DNA of 62,000 nt from Gnetum montanum (Eukaryota; Streptophyta; Gnetopsida; Gnetales; Gnetaceae): assembly GCA_015680685.1 (NCBI GenBank), contig MNCI01009604.1:211939-273938 (forward strand), written 5' to 3'. Position numbers and translations under genes: made by a program. Below, piece after piece: positions 33,340 through 44,960 of the stretch. The notes beneath the pieces are model-generated. The model was given only the letters and a program-made list of their open reading frames with translations. It had not been told where the DNA came from and did not search any database. Numbering within the stretch: position 1 is the first letter of the stretch; the number at the start of each line of letters is the position of its first letter.

Positions 33340-34260
33340 GTATCTCATTACTCAGTAGGGCTACAAGTTTATTTTCCCTAAAAGGTTAAGATTCATGAGA
33401 TGTTCTTTTTGAGACAAGCTTAGGTCTAGCTCAAGTTTACTAGTAGTAGCTAAAGTATGTAGCTCTACTTGGATTAGTAGTGTGGAAAGTTTTTCATAGA
33501 CTAGCTCATAGGGTGAGTATCCTATTGAATGTTTCCATGTGGTTCTATATGTCCATAGAGCATCATTCATCTTAGTAATCCAATCCTTTCTAAGTTGACT
33601 AACTATTTTAGCTAATATTCTTTTCATTTCCTAGTTAGTCACTTCTGCTTAACCATTTTCTTGGGGATGGTATGGTGTAGTTAATTTATGGTCCACCCTA
33701 AGTTTTTGCATTAGCTTCTTAAATGTAGCTCCCATGAAATGTGTTCCATTATTGGATATGAGCATAAGTGGTACTCCAAATCTATTCATCATGTGTTGTT
33801 GAAAGAATTTAGTAGTTGTTTTAGCTATGCAATCTTTAATTGTAGCTAATTTTTCTCATTTTTTGCAATAATCAACTATCACTATAATGTATGATTTTCC
33901 ATTGGACCTTGGTGTTATTGACCCCATAAAATCAATTCCTTAGATATTAAATGGCTCTAATGGTTGAATTCATTATTGTGACCCTTCATTTCTAGCCTTT
34001 ACTCTCCCATTATGTTGGCATTTTTTACAAGATTGTGTGAGTTTATGTGCATCCTTGAATATGGTAGGCCAAAAGTAACCTACCATCATTAGCTTTAGTG
34101 TTGTTCTGCATCCAGCATAGTGATCACCACATGGTCCCTTATGTGCATTTTGTAAGGTTATTTTCTAGTTCTCTTCTTAACACACCCTCTAACTAATCCA
34201 TTAGCACAAATATTATAAATATTTTTATTGATTTCCATATATCTCTTGACTCTATGAAGG
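33340..34260 (-). pseudogene. Element C integrase (decayed)
   Basis: The 88-codon frame 33627-33361 reads KMNDALWTYRTTWKHSIGYSPYELVYEKLSTL, the conserved end of the Ty3/gypsy integrase core and start of the C-terminal region. Upstream on the minus strand, wording for a VDFM-type core start, a CQ-type zinc region and FFQQHMMNRFG can be read in shifting frames between 33700 and 34120. The catalytic residues cannot be followed with confidence through the frameshifts. Confidence 0.72.
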
Positions 34261-34439
34261 AACTAATCTTTCTATTTCTTGTTCTACTCAACAAGAAGCT
34301 CTTATGTAGTGAGATAAGTCATGTAGTTAGTAATCCATGACTTGTTTGTTAAGTTGGTAGCCATTGTTGTCTTTCTAAATATGTTTTCATCAAGAAACTA
34401 GTGTGATAATGGTTGTTCTTACTTCTGTGGTTCTCATCT

Positions 34440-34880
34440 TAGTCTTGACAAGTAATCTGCTACAACATTTTTTGTTCCTTTCTAATCTATCATAGTAATG
34501 TCAAACTCTTGTACTATTATGAGCCATCGTATTGTTCTTGGACTAATTGTTGATTTATTAATCAAAAATATTATGGCACTGTGATCCATGTGGATGTAAA
34601 TAGGATACCTGAGTACATAATATCTAAATTTTTCAAGTGCATACACCATGGCCATAAGCTTCTTATCCATAGTGGTATCGTTGAGTTGTGTTGTAGTGAT
34701 GCTTCTATTGGCATAGTGTATGTAATATGATCTTTTTTGATCATTATGCTAAGTAAGTGCTATGTTTAGTATGTAGTTTGAAGCATTTGTCATAAGTTGG
34801 AATGGTTTAGACCAATCTGGAGCTTAAACGATTGATGTTTTTATTAGCTTCTAATTTATTATCTCCACTACCTTCTCACA
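34440..34880 (-). pseudogene. Element C RNase H domain (decayed)
   Basis: The frame 34670-34482 gives KKLMAMVYALEKFRYYVLRYPIYIHMDHSAIIFLINKS, closely matching the RNase H of element B, including the Asp in MDHSA. The upstream catalytic block is broken by a frameshift. Confidence 0.75.
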
Positions 34881-34889
34881 CTATTTTAT

Positions 34890-35640
34890 CCATGGGAATA
34901 GTGCATTTTGTTTCTTAGTTTCATTAAAGGCTTTTCTATCTTTGAAAATTTTTTGATGAATCTTCTATAGTATCTTGTATGATGTAGAAATGATCTAATA
35001 TCCTTAGTAGTTTGTGGCCTTTGGGTGATATTATGTATAACTCTTACCTTATCAAGATCTACCTCTACTTATTTTTGTTATACCTTATGTCCTAGAATAA
35101 TACCATCTTGGACCATTAAATGATTCTTTTTCCAATTGAGCCTTAAATTAGTTTCAATATATCTTTTCAAAATCTACTCTAGTTAGTCCGATGCTTGTTT
35201 GAAGTATAGCCCATAAGTAGAAAAATCATTCCAAATAATCTCTGCTCCATTATGAATCTATTTTTGGAAGATACTTAATTTTAGTCTTTGGAAAGTAGCA
35301 GGAGTGTTACACAAGCCAAAAGGCATATGCTTGTAGAAAAATGTTCCCCATGGATTGGTAAATATGGTCTTCTGTTGATCTTTTGATGCAATGTGGATTT
35401 GATTATACGCACTATACCCATCAAGGATACTATAGTAATGATGTCTGAAAATAGTGTCAAGGACTTGGTCAAAAAATGGTAGAGGAAAATGATCCTTGAA
35501 TGTTGTTGAATTCAACAATTGAAAGTTGATGCAAACCCTTTACTTGTCATCTTTCTTTGGAACAATGACTAAGGAATTGACCCATTCACTATCTATGATT
35601 GGATAGATGAACCCTGATTTTAATAGTTTTTCTAATTATT
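34890..35640 (-). pseudogene. Element C reverse transcriptase (decayed)
   Basis: The 86-codon frame 35518-35258 gives FKDHFPLPFFDQVLDTI, YSILDGYSAYNQIHIA and PWGTFFYKHMPFGLCNTPATFQR, the fingers and palm of a gypsy RT. Downstream, the active-site box reads IIWNDFSTYG (NDF codons at 35222-35230) where FMDDF is expected, again Asp to Asn. Then HLMVQDGIILGHKV and RSFLHHTRYYRRFI follow with TAG stops. Confidence 0.8.
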
Positions 35641-36049
35641 ATTTTACTACTTCCTTAAGTTTAGGATTAAATCTTCTTTAAGATTAGTGGTATGGTTTGA
35701 CAACTAGATCCATATAAATTTGGTGTTGACATATGTGTGGATCAATTCTTATTATTTTGTCATAGGACCATTCAAATGCTATTGGTCATTTATTCACCAC
35801 TTTCAATAATCTTTTCTGTTATTCTTTATCGAGATTGGCATTAATAATTATTGATTTCTTATTATTTAGAAAAGAATATTCTAGCACTCTATTATGGATT
35901 TTAACTTTAAAGGTTATAGTTTAAATTTATTAGATATTTCTAACTGTCCCCACTCAATATTCTCTTCTTGATGTGAGTGCATATAGGGGTGTTTCTTCCT
36001 TAACTATTCTAACTTATTAGTTTCTTCAACATAGGAACTTATGATTTGA

Positions 36050-36700
36050 TTGGTTTATTTAATGTATATTTTGGACTCTATCTCCCTATCAATAATCAAC
36101 CACTAGGTGCCTTCTTATTTGGTCACTATTGCATATAGGCATTGTTACACACACATATCTTCTACACATGGATTGCATGTTATGTTGATTTCTTATTTGA
36201 TGGCCTAGATTTTCTACATGTAATTGCACCTATCATAATTGTATGTGATACTTGGAACTTAGTGTCTTTGTATGATTCCAACTTCATCTTCCTTGAAAGT
36301 TTCCAAGGACAAGTCTCTAATTCATAGCTTAACATCCATAGTGCTAAGCCATGCTATTTCCATGATTATAGAAAATTATCCTTTATTTTTTCTTACATGT
36401 ATTACTAGTGAGTCAGCAAGGTAGGATCAACCACTTATGGTAGTGAGGACATCATCCACCTATCAAAGTGGGACAGTGATTGATTGGTCTATAAGCTCTA
36501 ATAAGATTTTTTTTTCTTTAGTGGAGGAAGGTTCTAGGCTTTGTACATATCTTGTGAAATTAGGCTTACTCCTGACCCTAAATCTAATAGATCTTTGCAT
36601 GATTTATGTCTTGCTATATGGAGGTATACTAAGGAACTCCTTGGATCTATTCCCTTCTGGAGAAGTACTTCTATCTTGATCTAGTATGTGATAATTTGAG
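36050..36700 (-). pseudogene. Element C protease (decayed)
   Basis: Minus-strand wording LLDLGSGVSLISQDMYKAWNLPPLKK (36625-36520, over a long open stretch) matches the catalytic-loop region of the B protease. Downstream blocks equivalent to NIRDLSIEIS are recognisable but frameshifted. The active-site triad appears altered by an extra residue before GSG. Confidence 0.68.
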
Positions 36701-37248
36701 TAAGCATGATAGTGGTCAAATATGGATCTGTAGAATGTGAAGGCCTAGTAGGGTATGAATATGGGATTGATGTAGGTAAAGTTCCCATTATTTGAATCCA
36801 TTCTAGACTTATTCTAAAAATGGACATTTCCTAAATTGAGGTTCATTCAATACCACATCCTCTTATGTGTGTACTACCATGGTAGCATTCTTTTGTTGTG
36901 GTTGTGTTGGTAGTTCTCCTTGCATGATCGGTGGTGGTACCATTGGTAGAGAATTAGGAGGTTTGATTGACAAACTAGTTACTATTTAATGTGCATAAGA
37001 GTTAGAATTCATTCTTGAAGTAGTGGGTCAATAATAATTTAGTGGCTAATAATGAGAGGTAGCATGGATTGAAACATTTCCTAGAAAGACAGGACATTGA
37101 ACATAATATCCATGAGGATCAAGTTGCCTGTATGAATATTGTTGCCTTGGTGGTGGTATCCCCCATGCTTGTGGTTGTTACCACTACTACTGATATTGCT
37201 ATTATGATTGAGGATAGGCTCTGCTTGAATAATATGATTGTTGGAAGG
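36701..37248 (-). pseudogene. Element C gag-protease linker, truncated
   Basis: Aligns with 6890-7450 of element B (shared CATGCTTGTGGTTG and Tyr/Gln/Asn-rich coding on the minus strand). It breaks at 37249, where the LTR of element E begins. Confidence 0.55.
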
Positions 37249-38169
37249 TGAAACACCCCAAGGAAATCCATATTATAACCCATGTGCAATAGTTTTTGCA
37301 ATTTGATGGAAAAAATAAAGGTAGATACAACTTCCTTATTTCCTAAAGATGCAGGCATCATGAATTTATTGTACTTATGTAATGTTGGCATCATGACTTA
37401 ATGGTATTAACACTATGCCAGTGTCATGAATTTATGGTACCAACATTATGCTAGTGTCATGAGTTTATAGTACTGATGTTGATGTTGCATGCAAAGGTGT
37501 CCAAAGTATAATGGAAGGTGCTAGAAATCTATTAGAAAATTATGATAGAATTAACTAAAGATCATACAAAGAACAAAAGGCCTATTTAAAAGATGATCAA
37601 ATTCATCGTAAGGACTTTTTGCATTTTTGTATATGCATCAAACTTGAGACTTTTGAGTAGTATAGATTCCCAAGAGTCCATGATGACCATCATCATTGTT
37701 CCATACGCAGAGCCTTGGAGATGTCAAGAATCAATTTATAGCTAGATTATGCAATGCTAGATTTGTCAAAGGAGACTGCAGAACACATCCTGCCTCCTAT
37801 GTCAAAGTCAAAATCTATTGTTTCAATTACAGGCTATAAAAGCCCCAATTTGTATCTTCAAAATCCATTTGTTACATTATTTCAAAACATTTAATACAAT
37901 GTTTTGGTAGTTTTGTGCTATATTTTATTTCTACATTTTCTACAATTACGTTTTCATTTTGGTTTCATTTGACAAATATTTTCTTTCTTATTTACAATTC
38001 ATATACATTTCATTGATACTTGGTAATAGATGTTCAAGTTCTCAAGTGATTTGCTAGACCATTTGAGGTGCTTATAGATCCTTTTTGAGGCCTATGGATC
38101 AACAGTTTAAACTATTCTAATGGAGATCTTTGGCCCTCTAGCACTAAGTTTCTCTGTCACTATAGTTTC
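37249..38169 (+). repeat. Element E 5' LTR
   Basis: Begins TGAAACACC, as the element F LTR begins TGAAACATC (56304). TATA box TATAAAAG at 37835-37842. Ends just before the PBS. Includes repeated CATCATGACTTAATGGTA / TGTCATGAATTTATGGTA-type units (37370-37480). There is no second copy in the window to confirm the ends. Confidence 0.5.
37835..37842 (+). promoter_or_regulatory. TATA box in element E LTR
   Basis: CAGGCTATAAAAGCCCC, a canonical plant-type TATA context, about 335 bp before the PBS. Confidence 0.5.
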
Positions 38170-38187
38170 TTGTGCTGGAAGGAGGGC
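38170..38187 (+). other. Element E primer binding site
   Basis: TTGTGCTGGAAGGAGGGCC parallels TTGGTGCTAGAAGGAGG in element F, both resembling the (T)TGGCGCTAGAAGGAGGG-type PBS of some gypsy elements. The tRNA partner is not certain to me. Confidence 0.55.
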
Positions 38188-38564
38188 CTTTACTTAACTT
38201 CTTCATCTAAACTTGTTGCAGTGTTTGCCTATTTTTATTTTTAAAAATTTAATTAAAAATTGAATTTGGGTTCTACTTGTTGTAGTTTGTTTGCTACAAC
38301 CAGTTCCTAATGAAAAAAATACCTTTTTCTATCATTGGTTATAGTGCATTTTCTAGCATAACATCATTACCTTTTTCTCTCTACAATTGGAAACTTTGAG
38401 AAAATTCAATTTTATTATTGTTGTTGTAGTGTGTAGCATCATTGCCTACAAAAATTTTTGTTTTAAAAATAATAAAAGTAATTTTTAAATTTTACAATTG
38501 TGATTGCTGTGTAGACACTATGACCTCTCTCTAATTCTCTAGTGTTAACAAAGCTTGGAAAATT

Positions 38565-38805
38565 TCAAGTGTCATTGATGCTACACAATTGTCATTGATG
38601 CTTCACAATTGTCATTGATACTTAAGTATCCTTAATCCACAATTGTCATTGATGCTACAGTTGTCATTAATGCTTAAGTGTCATTGATGCTACAAGTATC
38701 ATTGATGCATAAGTATCATTAATGCTCAAATATCATTAATGCTCAAGTGTCATTGATGTACAACTTTCAATGACACTACAACTTTCATACACTAAGCATC
38801 ATTAA
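38565..38805 (+). repeat. Leader tandem repeats, TGTCATTGATGCTACAA type
   Basis: About ten copies of TCATT(G/A)ATGCT separated by 16-20 bp, ending with inverted copies (TTCAATGACACTAC). They lie between the PBS and gag of element E. The leader of element F has tandem repeats in the same position but of a different sequence. Confidence 0.8.
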
Positions 38806-38860
38806 CACTTCATTGATTCCTTTTCACTAATCCACTATATTGCCACTCGACCTTAACTAC

Positions 38861-41390
38861 ATGGCCTCTAATCAAGACAAAGTTTGTGTGGATGACTTGA
38901 AAGACCCAATCATCATGGAGCATAGACAATCACTTAGGTAGAGGGGCAAAAACAAAAAATTTTCTGTGATTAATAACGAGTTTAATAACTTCCTCTATGT
39001 CAAAATACATGTCAAGCTGCTAATACCACATTTGAATTTGATGTTAAGCATTTATTCAAAATCATACATCAGGATGGGAAAGAATACATCCCATCCCCTT
39101 ATGGCAAGATTCCCCTTACTCACTTCTATGCACACACGCTTATACAACTCATAGAAATTGATGAGTGAAGTGAGGAGCTTAGCTCAAATGGACACTAGGA
39201 AGAACAAAATGAATTTGAGGTTGAACCAGAGAGGGATACCTTCATCGAGAGCTTTTTGCAATAATCAGCTCCCCAAATAGCTGCACCCAACTCCATATCC
39301 CCTACCTCATATGTGGAAATAGTTCAACTTTCCTCTTCTCTTGTCCATCCCATCATGTTTGGGTTGACAGCAATTATAGCCATGCATCAGGCTCAACCTA
39401 TGTGTCAATCAGCCTCCTTATTTTTATCCATGCCATTTGCAACACAACCTCACTTCTTAAGACCATCACTTATGGTACTAACCACATATTATGCTTTCTC
39501 CATCTTGATGGGCCTCTCTATGGGATCCAAAGGTATGAAATCCTATCACACCCCAGTTGTCCCCTTTATATCTCACATCCCAATGCAATTATCCTCCTCT
39601 TTGTTTAACCATCCTATCAAAATGATCACACAGCCTTTGTTGTTAATACCAATGTCTATTGCATAGTTCCAAGCCTCTTGGCTCCCTCTATAGCCATCTA
39701 TCCCCACAACTGATAGGAATGCCCCAAAGTCTAGATCAAGCCTTCCAGATCATCAAAGACCTCACTAAAGAGCTATAAAAGCTTAAAGCCTCTACCACTT
39801 AGATGGTAAAGGTCATGAACTTTTACCAAGATGATCCTATTAGCCCTGCTATGTCCCAAGTAACCTTAACTATATAGATTCACATATCAAACTTTACCAA
39901 ATACAATGATGAAGAGGATCCAAATTGTCACCTTTCGATCTAAGTGTCTCTTGTTTCAAGCATGGCCACATGGAGTACTTCAAGTTTTTCCTATATCCTT
40001 AAACTAGCATTGTATCTTACTTGAGGGTTCTATTTCCTCCCTTGAAGACTTGATAAATCAATTTGTCAATTGCTTTAGATACAACTTAAATCTTGATACA
40101 ACATTGGATTCACTTTTGAAGAGAAAGTAGGGGCCACTTGAACTAGTACAAAGGTTCACTTAGAGATGGAATGCAATGCTTAACGAGATCCTTGAGCCCA
40201 TCTCTAAACCCCACCTCTTTGCCATCTTCAAGGAAGTAGTCAACAACTTTATCAAGTCAAAACTATATTACTTAGAACCCTAGTCATTGGGCCAAGCCTT
40301 TTCACAATCCAAGAACATAGAAGAAGTTATTGAAGCTAGCAACAATCTAGCCTACATGGCCTATAAAAACTAATACACAAGGAGTGATAGAGATAGAACT
40401 AAGCAAGAACAAACAACTATGCCTACATTATCCAAGGATACAAAGCAAGTGAAAAGATAAGGATCAACACCATGCAACACATATTTTGACTTATCATAAC
40501 CATCCATGTCATTCTAGCCAAGACCTAACTTTGAATATAAAGATAGGTCTAAGTACACAAAGTTGCCTATGAAGCCCTCTAATATTCTAGAATAGTTTCT
40601 TAAAAACAATCAAATTCAACATAAGCAACTATCCAAGGAGGCTTGTAAGAGGCATGCTCATCTTTGTGAGATATCTAGAGACTCAAAAATAGTAGCTAAA
40701 GATGATCTAAAGGTACTGAAGTACTTTACACTAGATAGATTCTACCATTATCATCAAATGGTTGGTAATGATGCCAATTTTTTCCTAGCATTGAAAGATG
40801 ACATCTAAAATATTATTGACCATGGGGAACTAGTTTTAAATGAGCTTGACTCTCCAAACACTAATAACTCCTATACTTTAGTTGCATTCACAACAACCAG
40901 ATGCTCTAATCCTCCTAGAGCACTTTGTTATTAAGGTACCACCTCAATCTCAAAACATAAAGACTAAAGCCTCATTCTTCATTAGGATGTCTTCACCTCC
41001 ATCTCCTAAGAACCCTTTCATCATACATGTCCCACCTTTAGTGGCATCAAAATCACAATACAATCAACATGTTACTAACCCTTCTAAGCCTAAAGAACCA
41101 TTTGGTATTTAGGTTCCTCCATCCTTGATAAGAAAAACCATGACAACCCATGACCAAATCCTACCTATAATGACCAAAAACTAAGTAATTAACAAGATGT
41201 CATTACCACAACAATATTGAAAATAACTTGTCCCCAAGGCAACAACTAAGCCCATTAAAGGTAGACAACAATAAAAGGGTTCAAAGCAAGTTAATCCATC
41301 AAAGTCTATACCAAGATTGATTACATCCATGGATAAGGCATCCAATGTGTTGTGACTAAAACCTTGGTTGCTTAAAAAACTAAGGATCCT
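38861..41390 (+). pseudogene. Element E gag (decayed)
   Basis: ATG at 38861 (MASNQDKVCVDDLKDP); the following EFNNFLYVKIHVKL aligns with YNFIYVKIKANL of element F gag. Further on, VMNFYQDDPISPAM (39820) aligns with VLDFYQDDPIDPSV of F, and a capsid-like stretch follows (39860-40360). Open pieces are short (117 codons at 39313-39666). The frame is broken many times; the end near 41390 is set by the neighbouring element rather than by a stop. Confidence 0.65.
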
Positions 41391-42654
41391 TGGTGTAACA
41401 ATTTCCCAACCTCAAATCTCTAGGGCCTCTGTGAGAAAAATGGGATTCAAGGTACCTTGGCCAATCCAGTAGATCAACTAGGGACTTATGAAATGCAAAA
41501 TATGGGAATAAAAATAGATCTAAATAATGCAAAGAAAATAAATTTTATTTTGAACAAAAAACTCAAAACTTAAGACATTCTCAAGGAAGAATAAAGAATA
41601 AACTAGAAAAATGTGTACAAATGATGCCTGGATGAGTAGAAAGAGAGTTCACTTATGCAAGAGTTCAAAACTCATTGAGGTTGATATGATTTACTTCACT
41701 ATATGGGTGCTAAGCCACTCCTAATACTATTGAACTTTGCTTCACTACTACAACCTTAGGTTAGTAAGTTTGAATCACGACTGGAGGGTGAGAATTGTGA
41801 AAAATTTGGATGCCAGATTGCTCCATGATAGGGTTTGGAAATCCCAAAAGTGTAATGTTGACATCCAAAATTTACAAATCTCAAGGCTACAATGCTTCCA
41901 TGCTGGGATTTAAGAGAATGCAAGTATGGGGACTTGTAATAACCCTTGAGTGCTTGAAAATGCCCCAAGTATGGAATTATGAAAAATTGCTAAACTTCAC
42001 TAAGAATTTATTTAACAATGTAAAGTGTTGAATCTTGTCAAAAATGCTAAACCTATAAATGGTGTTTGAGGTTGGCTTTTATATGATCTTTGGGCCATGA
42101 ATGGGGCTGCAAATTGGCTATGATTTGGCTATGAAAATGGCTACAAGTTGGCTATAAAATAGCTACAAATTGGTTGCCAAATTCAAGTGAGATGGATGCC
42201 AAAATTTTTGGGGTTATCATAATTAGAAAGTGCTTCCCCCATGCCATTTTGTTTACTATAAATAGTAACTAAGAAATACCTATCAAGTTGAAGATGAATC
42301 TTCTACACTGAGTTCTCCACCATGCCTACTAATTTGGCTAGTCAACGTTTAAGTGCATGAAGTGATGAATTTTGGCTTTTGTGGCTTCCACATTGGGGGA
42401 TTTAATTTTCCATGCTAGGGATGAAGACTCCATGTTGTGGGGAAACTTCCATGTTGAGGGGAAAGGTTTCTAAGCTGTGCATGTTGTCTTCACATTGAAA
42501 GGGGAAAGTTTCCAAAACCCCCATGCTTCCACACTGGGGTTAAGTGAGATCTACCCCCTACATGTGTTTCTAGCGTATAAAAATGTATACCCCTCATAAA
42601 ACCCATAAAATTGCCTTTTTTGGCATTCCAAAAGTCATTTTTGAAACCACCAAC

Positions 42655-42655
<1 letters not shown>
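41391..42655 (-). repeat. Candidate 3' LTR of element G
   Basis: On the minus strand it would begin TGTTGGTGG and end GAAATTGTTACA, with TG...CA ends and a purine (G) tract directly before it. It contains Tyr/Gly-type word repeats GGCTACAAATTGGCTAT (42090-42185) and TTCCATGCTAGGG-type blocks (42300-42540) like those of the 47-50 kb array. No second copy was found, so the assignment rests on ends and position. Confidence 0.35.
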
Positions 42656-42698
<43 letters not shown>

Positions 42699-42706
42699 CC
42701 CCCCCN
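42656..42706. repeat. Poly-C tract ending in an ambiguous base
   Basis: Fifty bases of C with a single G at 42698, then N at 42706. It could overlie a real polypurine tract of minus-strand element G, but a run this long next to an N suggests an unresolved homopolymer. Confidence 0.8.
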
Positions 42707-43130
42707 TGGGGAATAAGGCTTTCACCACTTATGAGGCATTTTTTAGTCTCAAAAGTATAAATTATGTGAAATTTCCCACTGTGGGTTACATTTTTTACAT
42801 TTACAATGAAGTTTTACCCTTTTTCATGGAGTGAAAGCTCCATGATGAAGATTGGCTCTAACATGCAAATTTTTATGGTGTTTCAGTGGCCCCTCTTTGT
42901 TGGTTCGTGGAGGATAAACCTGAGAGGCACTAACAAAGAATACAAAAAAATTTGCATATTATAACACTACAATGCATATAGGCCATATGATAATTAGGCT
43001 ATCTAGGCCACCAAAGGTGCTAGTTTAAGGCTATGGGGGGCTATGGTATTGGTTTAAGGCCCTGGAAGGCTGTGTTGCTAGTTTAAGATTGTAGCTGACC
43101 ATTGAAAGTAGGCTCACTTGTTGATGGCTA
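42707..43130 (-). other. Element G 3' untranslated region
   Basis: Non-coding between the integrase stop and the G tract. Contains GGCCTTAAACTAGC-type words (43015-43090) that recur upstream of RT at 46850-46910 and, in element F, at 61690-61860. Confidence 0.45.
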
Positions 43131-44260
43131 CATGTAGTATGGCTTTAGATAGGAATGATTAATAGGATTGGCTAGCTCATTCCCATCCATGTCAGCTATT
43201 TTAAATGCTATGTTTTCATAGGCTTTGGTGACAATGAAGGATCCTTCCTAGTTAGCTAAGAATTTATCTACATGCTCATAAATGGCATTGAGGACTAGGT
43301 CCCCCTCCTTGATCTTGTGCATGGTTAAGTCATGGTGATGCTACCACTTCTACCTATCTTAATAGTGCTTGATGTGAGAAAGTGCTTGCATATTCTGCTC
43401 CTTCAAAAAATCTATGGTTTCCATCCACAACTCCTTATTTTGCTCACCATTGATGAAGTTAGTCAAGGTTACATGAAGTGATGAAACTTGCAATTCAAGA
43501 GGCAAAATAGCTTTAGAACCATATAAAAGGCTATAATGGATTATGCTAGTTGTTATGTGATAGGTTGTTCTGTATTTCCATATTGCATGGACAAGCTACT
43601 CATGCCGCTTCCACTTACTATTTTTGAGAATCTTCTTGAGCAAGTTGATGATGGCCTTGTTGCTTGCTTTTGCTTGTCCATTGGCTTAAGGATAGTAAGG
43701 TGATGAGAAAAACTGCTTAATGCCTAGGTTGTCATAGAAATCCTTGGTTTATTAGCTACTAAATTGAGGTCCATTGTCCATAACTATGGTCATGGGTATG
43801 TCAAAATGAGCTACAATGTTATCTAGGATAAATTTGCAAACTTGTTCAGATAAGATCTTCCTTAGGGGAGTAACCTCAACCCACTTGGTAAAGTATTTGG
43901 TTGTAGTGATGATGAATCTATGTCCTGTGGAAGACTTAGGCATTATAGGTATAATGATATCCAAATCCCATCATTGAAATGACAAGGTTATCTAGTTTGT
44001 ATGTAACTCAGTTGGTGATACATGTATCAGGTTGCTATATCATTGGCATGTATTGCATTGATTAAGGTTTTGCAAGTACTCATTTTTCATATGGGGCTAA
44101 TAGTAGCCTAACCATCTAATCTTAGTAGCCATGGCTCTAGGTCCTATATGTCCTCCACAAACACCCTCATGAACCTCCTCTAGGAGTGTTTTGGCTTTGG
44201 TTTTACCTAACCACTTTAGGAGTATGCCATCATAGGATTATTGACATAATGTGTTATCAC
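43131..44260 (-). pseudogene. Element G integrase (decayed, catalytic core partly intact)
   Basis: The frame 43964-43752 contains STGHRFIITTTKYFTKWVEV, FILDNIVAHFDIP and IVMDNGPQFSS, the integrase core with the second catalytic Asp (DNG) intact. The C-terminal part, read near 43330-43132, gives KIKEGDLVLNAIYEHV, NWEGSFIVTKAYE and HSYLKPYYM before TAG, the typical end of a Tat-lineage integrase. A zinc-region remnant lies near 44060-44200. Confidence 0.8.
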
Positions 44261-44285
44261 CTACAATGACATATTACTTAAATCA

Positions 44286-44960
44286 CTAGTGTATGACATC
44301 CTTTTGAGTAGTAGTTAGGTTTTGTAAGGATTCACCATGCATAAGGTAAAATTTGATATCATCATACCACTCCTTGGGAGGAGCAATATGAGTGACAATG
44401 ACAAAGGTATCCTCAGTGTTCTGTGTGATGGGAGTAGCACAGTCCATAGTTAAGGTGGCCAACTTGCTAAACACATTTGGCATAATACTAAGGGCTAATG
44501 TTGTAATTAAATTAGCTATGGTGTTTTTTTGGAGGTATGTGTTGGACATCAAAACCTATGATCTTTTGTAATAACTACTTCCCTAGTTCATAGTAAGGTT
44601 GTAAGTGCTTAGCTTTGCATGCATAGACTTTGGTTACTTAGTTAACCACGAGTTATGAATTGCCTTTGATGGCTAGGAGTCTAATTTTTAGGTCATAAGC
44701 TACAGTGATCCCTTTGATCAAACCCTCATATTTTGCTATGTCATTGGTACATAGGAATCCAAAACAATAGGAAAAGGGTTGGATCTCACTAGATGGGAAT
44801 GTTACAGTGGTAGCAGCACTAGCCCCATGGGCAGTTGAAGCTTCATTGAAGTTCATGACTACCTCATAACCTTTAGGTACTTGGCTAATTATGTTAATGT
44901 GTTCATCGAGAAACTTAGGATCTATGGTTGCTTGGTCATCAATAGGTGAAACCATGAGTT
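44286..44960 (-). pseudogene. Element G second (Tat-type) RNase H-like domain and linker
   Basis: The frame 44955-44653 gives VVMNFNEASTAHGASAA, SYCFGFLCTNDIAKYEGLIKGITVAYDLKI, which has the arrangement of the additional RNase H of Tat elements (FDGA..., CTNN-AEYEAL...). The first Asp of the FDGA motif reads Asn (NFNEAS), while the Glu in YEGL is kept. The frame 44552-44286 (KEWYDDIKFYLMHG) fits the following Tat linker. Confidence 0.68.

Larger units (their letters stand above)
29286..37248 (-). mobile_element. Element C, right arm (gag-linker to ORF2 N-terminus)
   Basis: Minus-strand order from the right: end of gag and linker, protease, RT, RNase H, integrase, post-pol spacer, promoter-like block, ORF2 N-terminal part. 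The arm ends at element A on the left and at the LTR of element E on the right. Its 5' LTR and most of gag are not in the window. Confidence 0.8.
37249..41390 (+). mobile_element. Element E: decayed Tat-like gypsy element, 5' part
   Basis: Plus-strand order: LTR (37249-~38169), PBS, leader with tandem repeats, gag. It shares PBS and gag wording with element F at the right end of the window. It lies against the gag linker of element C, and it stops near 41390 against the candidate LTR of element G. No E pol or 3' LTR is seen. Confidence 0.62.

Noticed and set aside
38565-38805. Possible CRISPR array
   Set aside because: Repeats of 16-20 bp are imperfect and contiguous with no unique spacers, in a eukaryotic retroelement leader.
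42583-42834. Proline-rich ORF
   Set aside because: Produced by the poly-C run and an ambiguous base.
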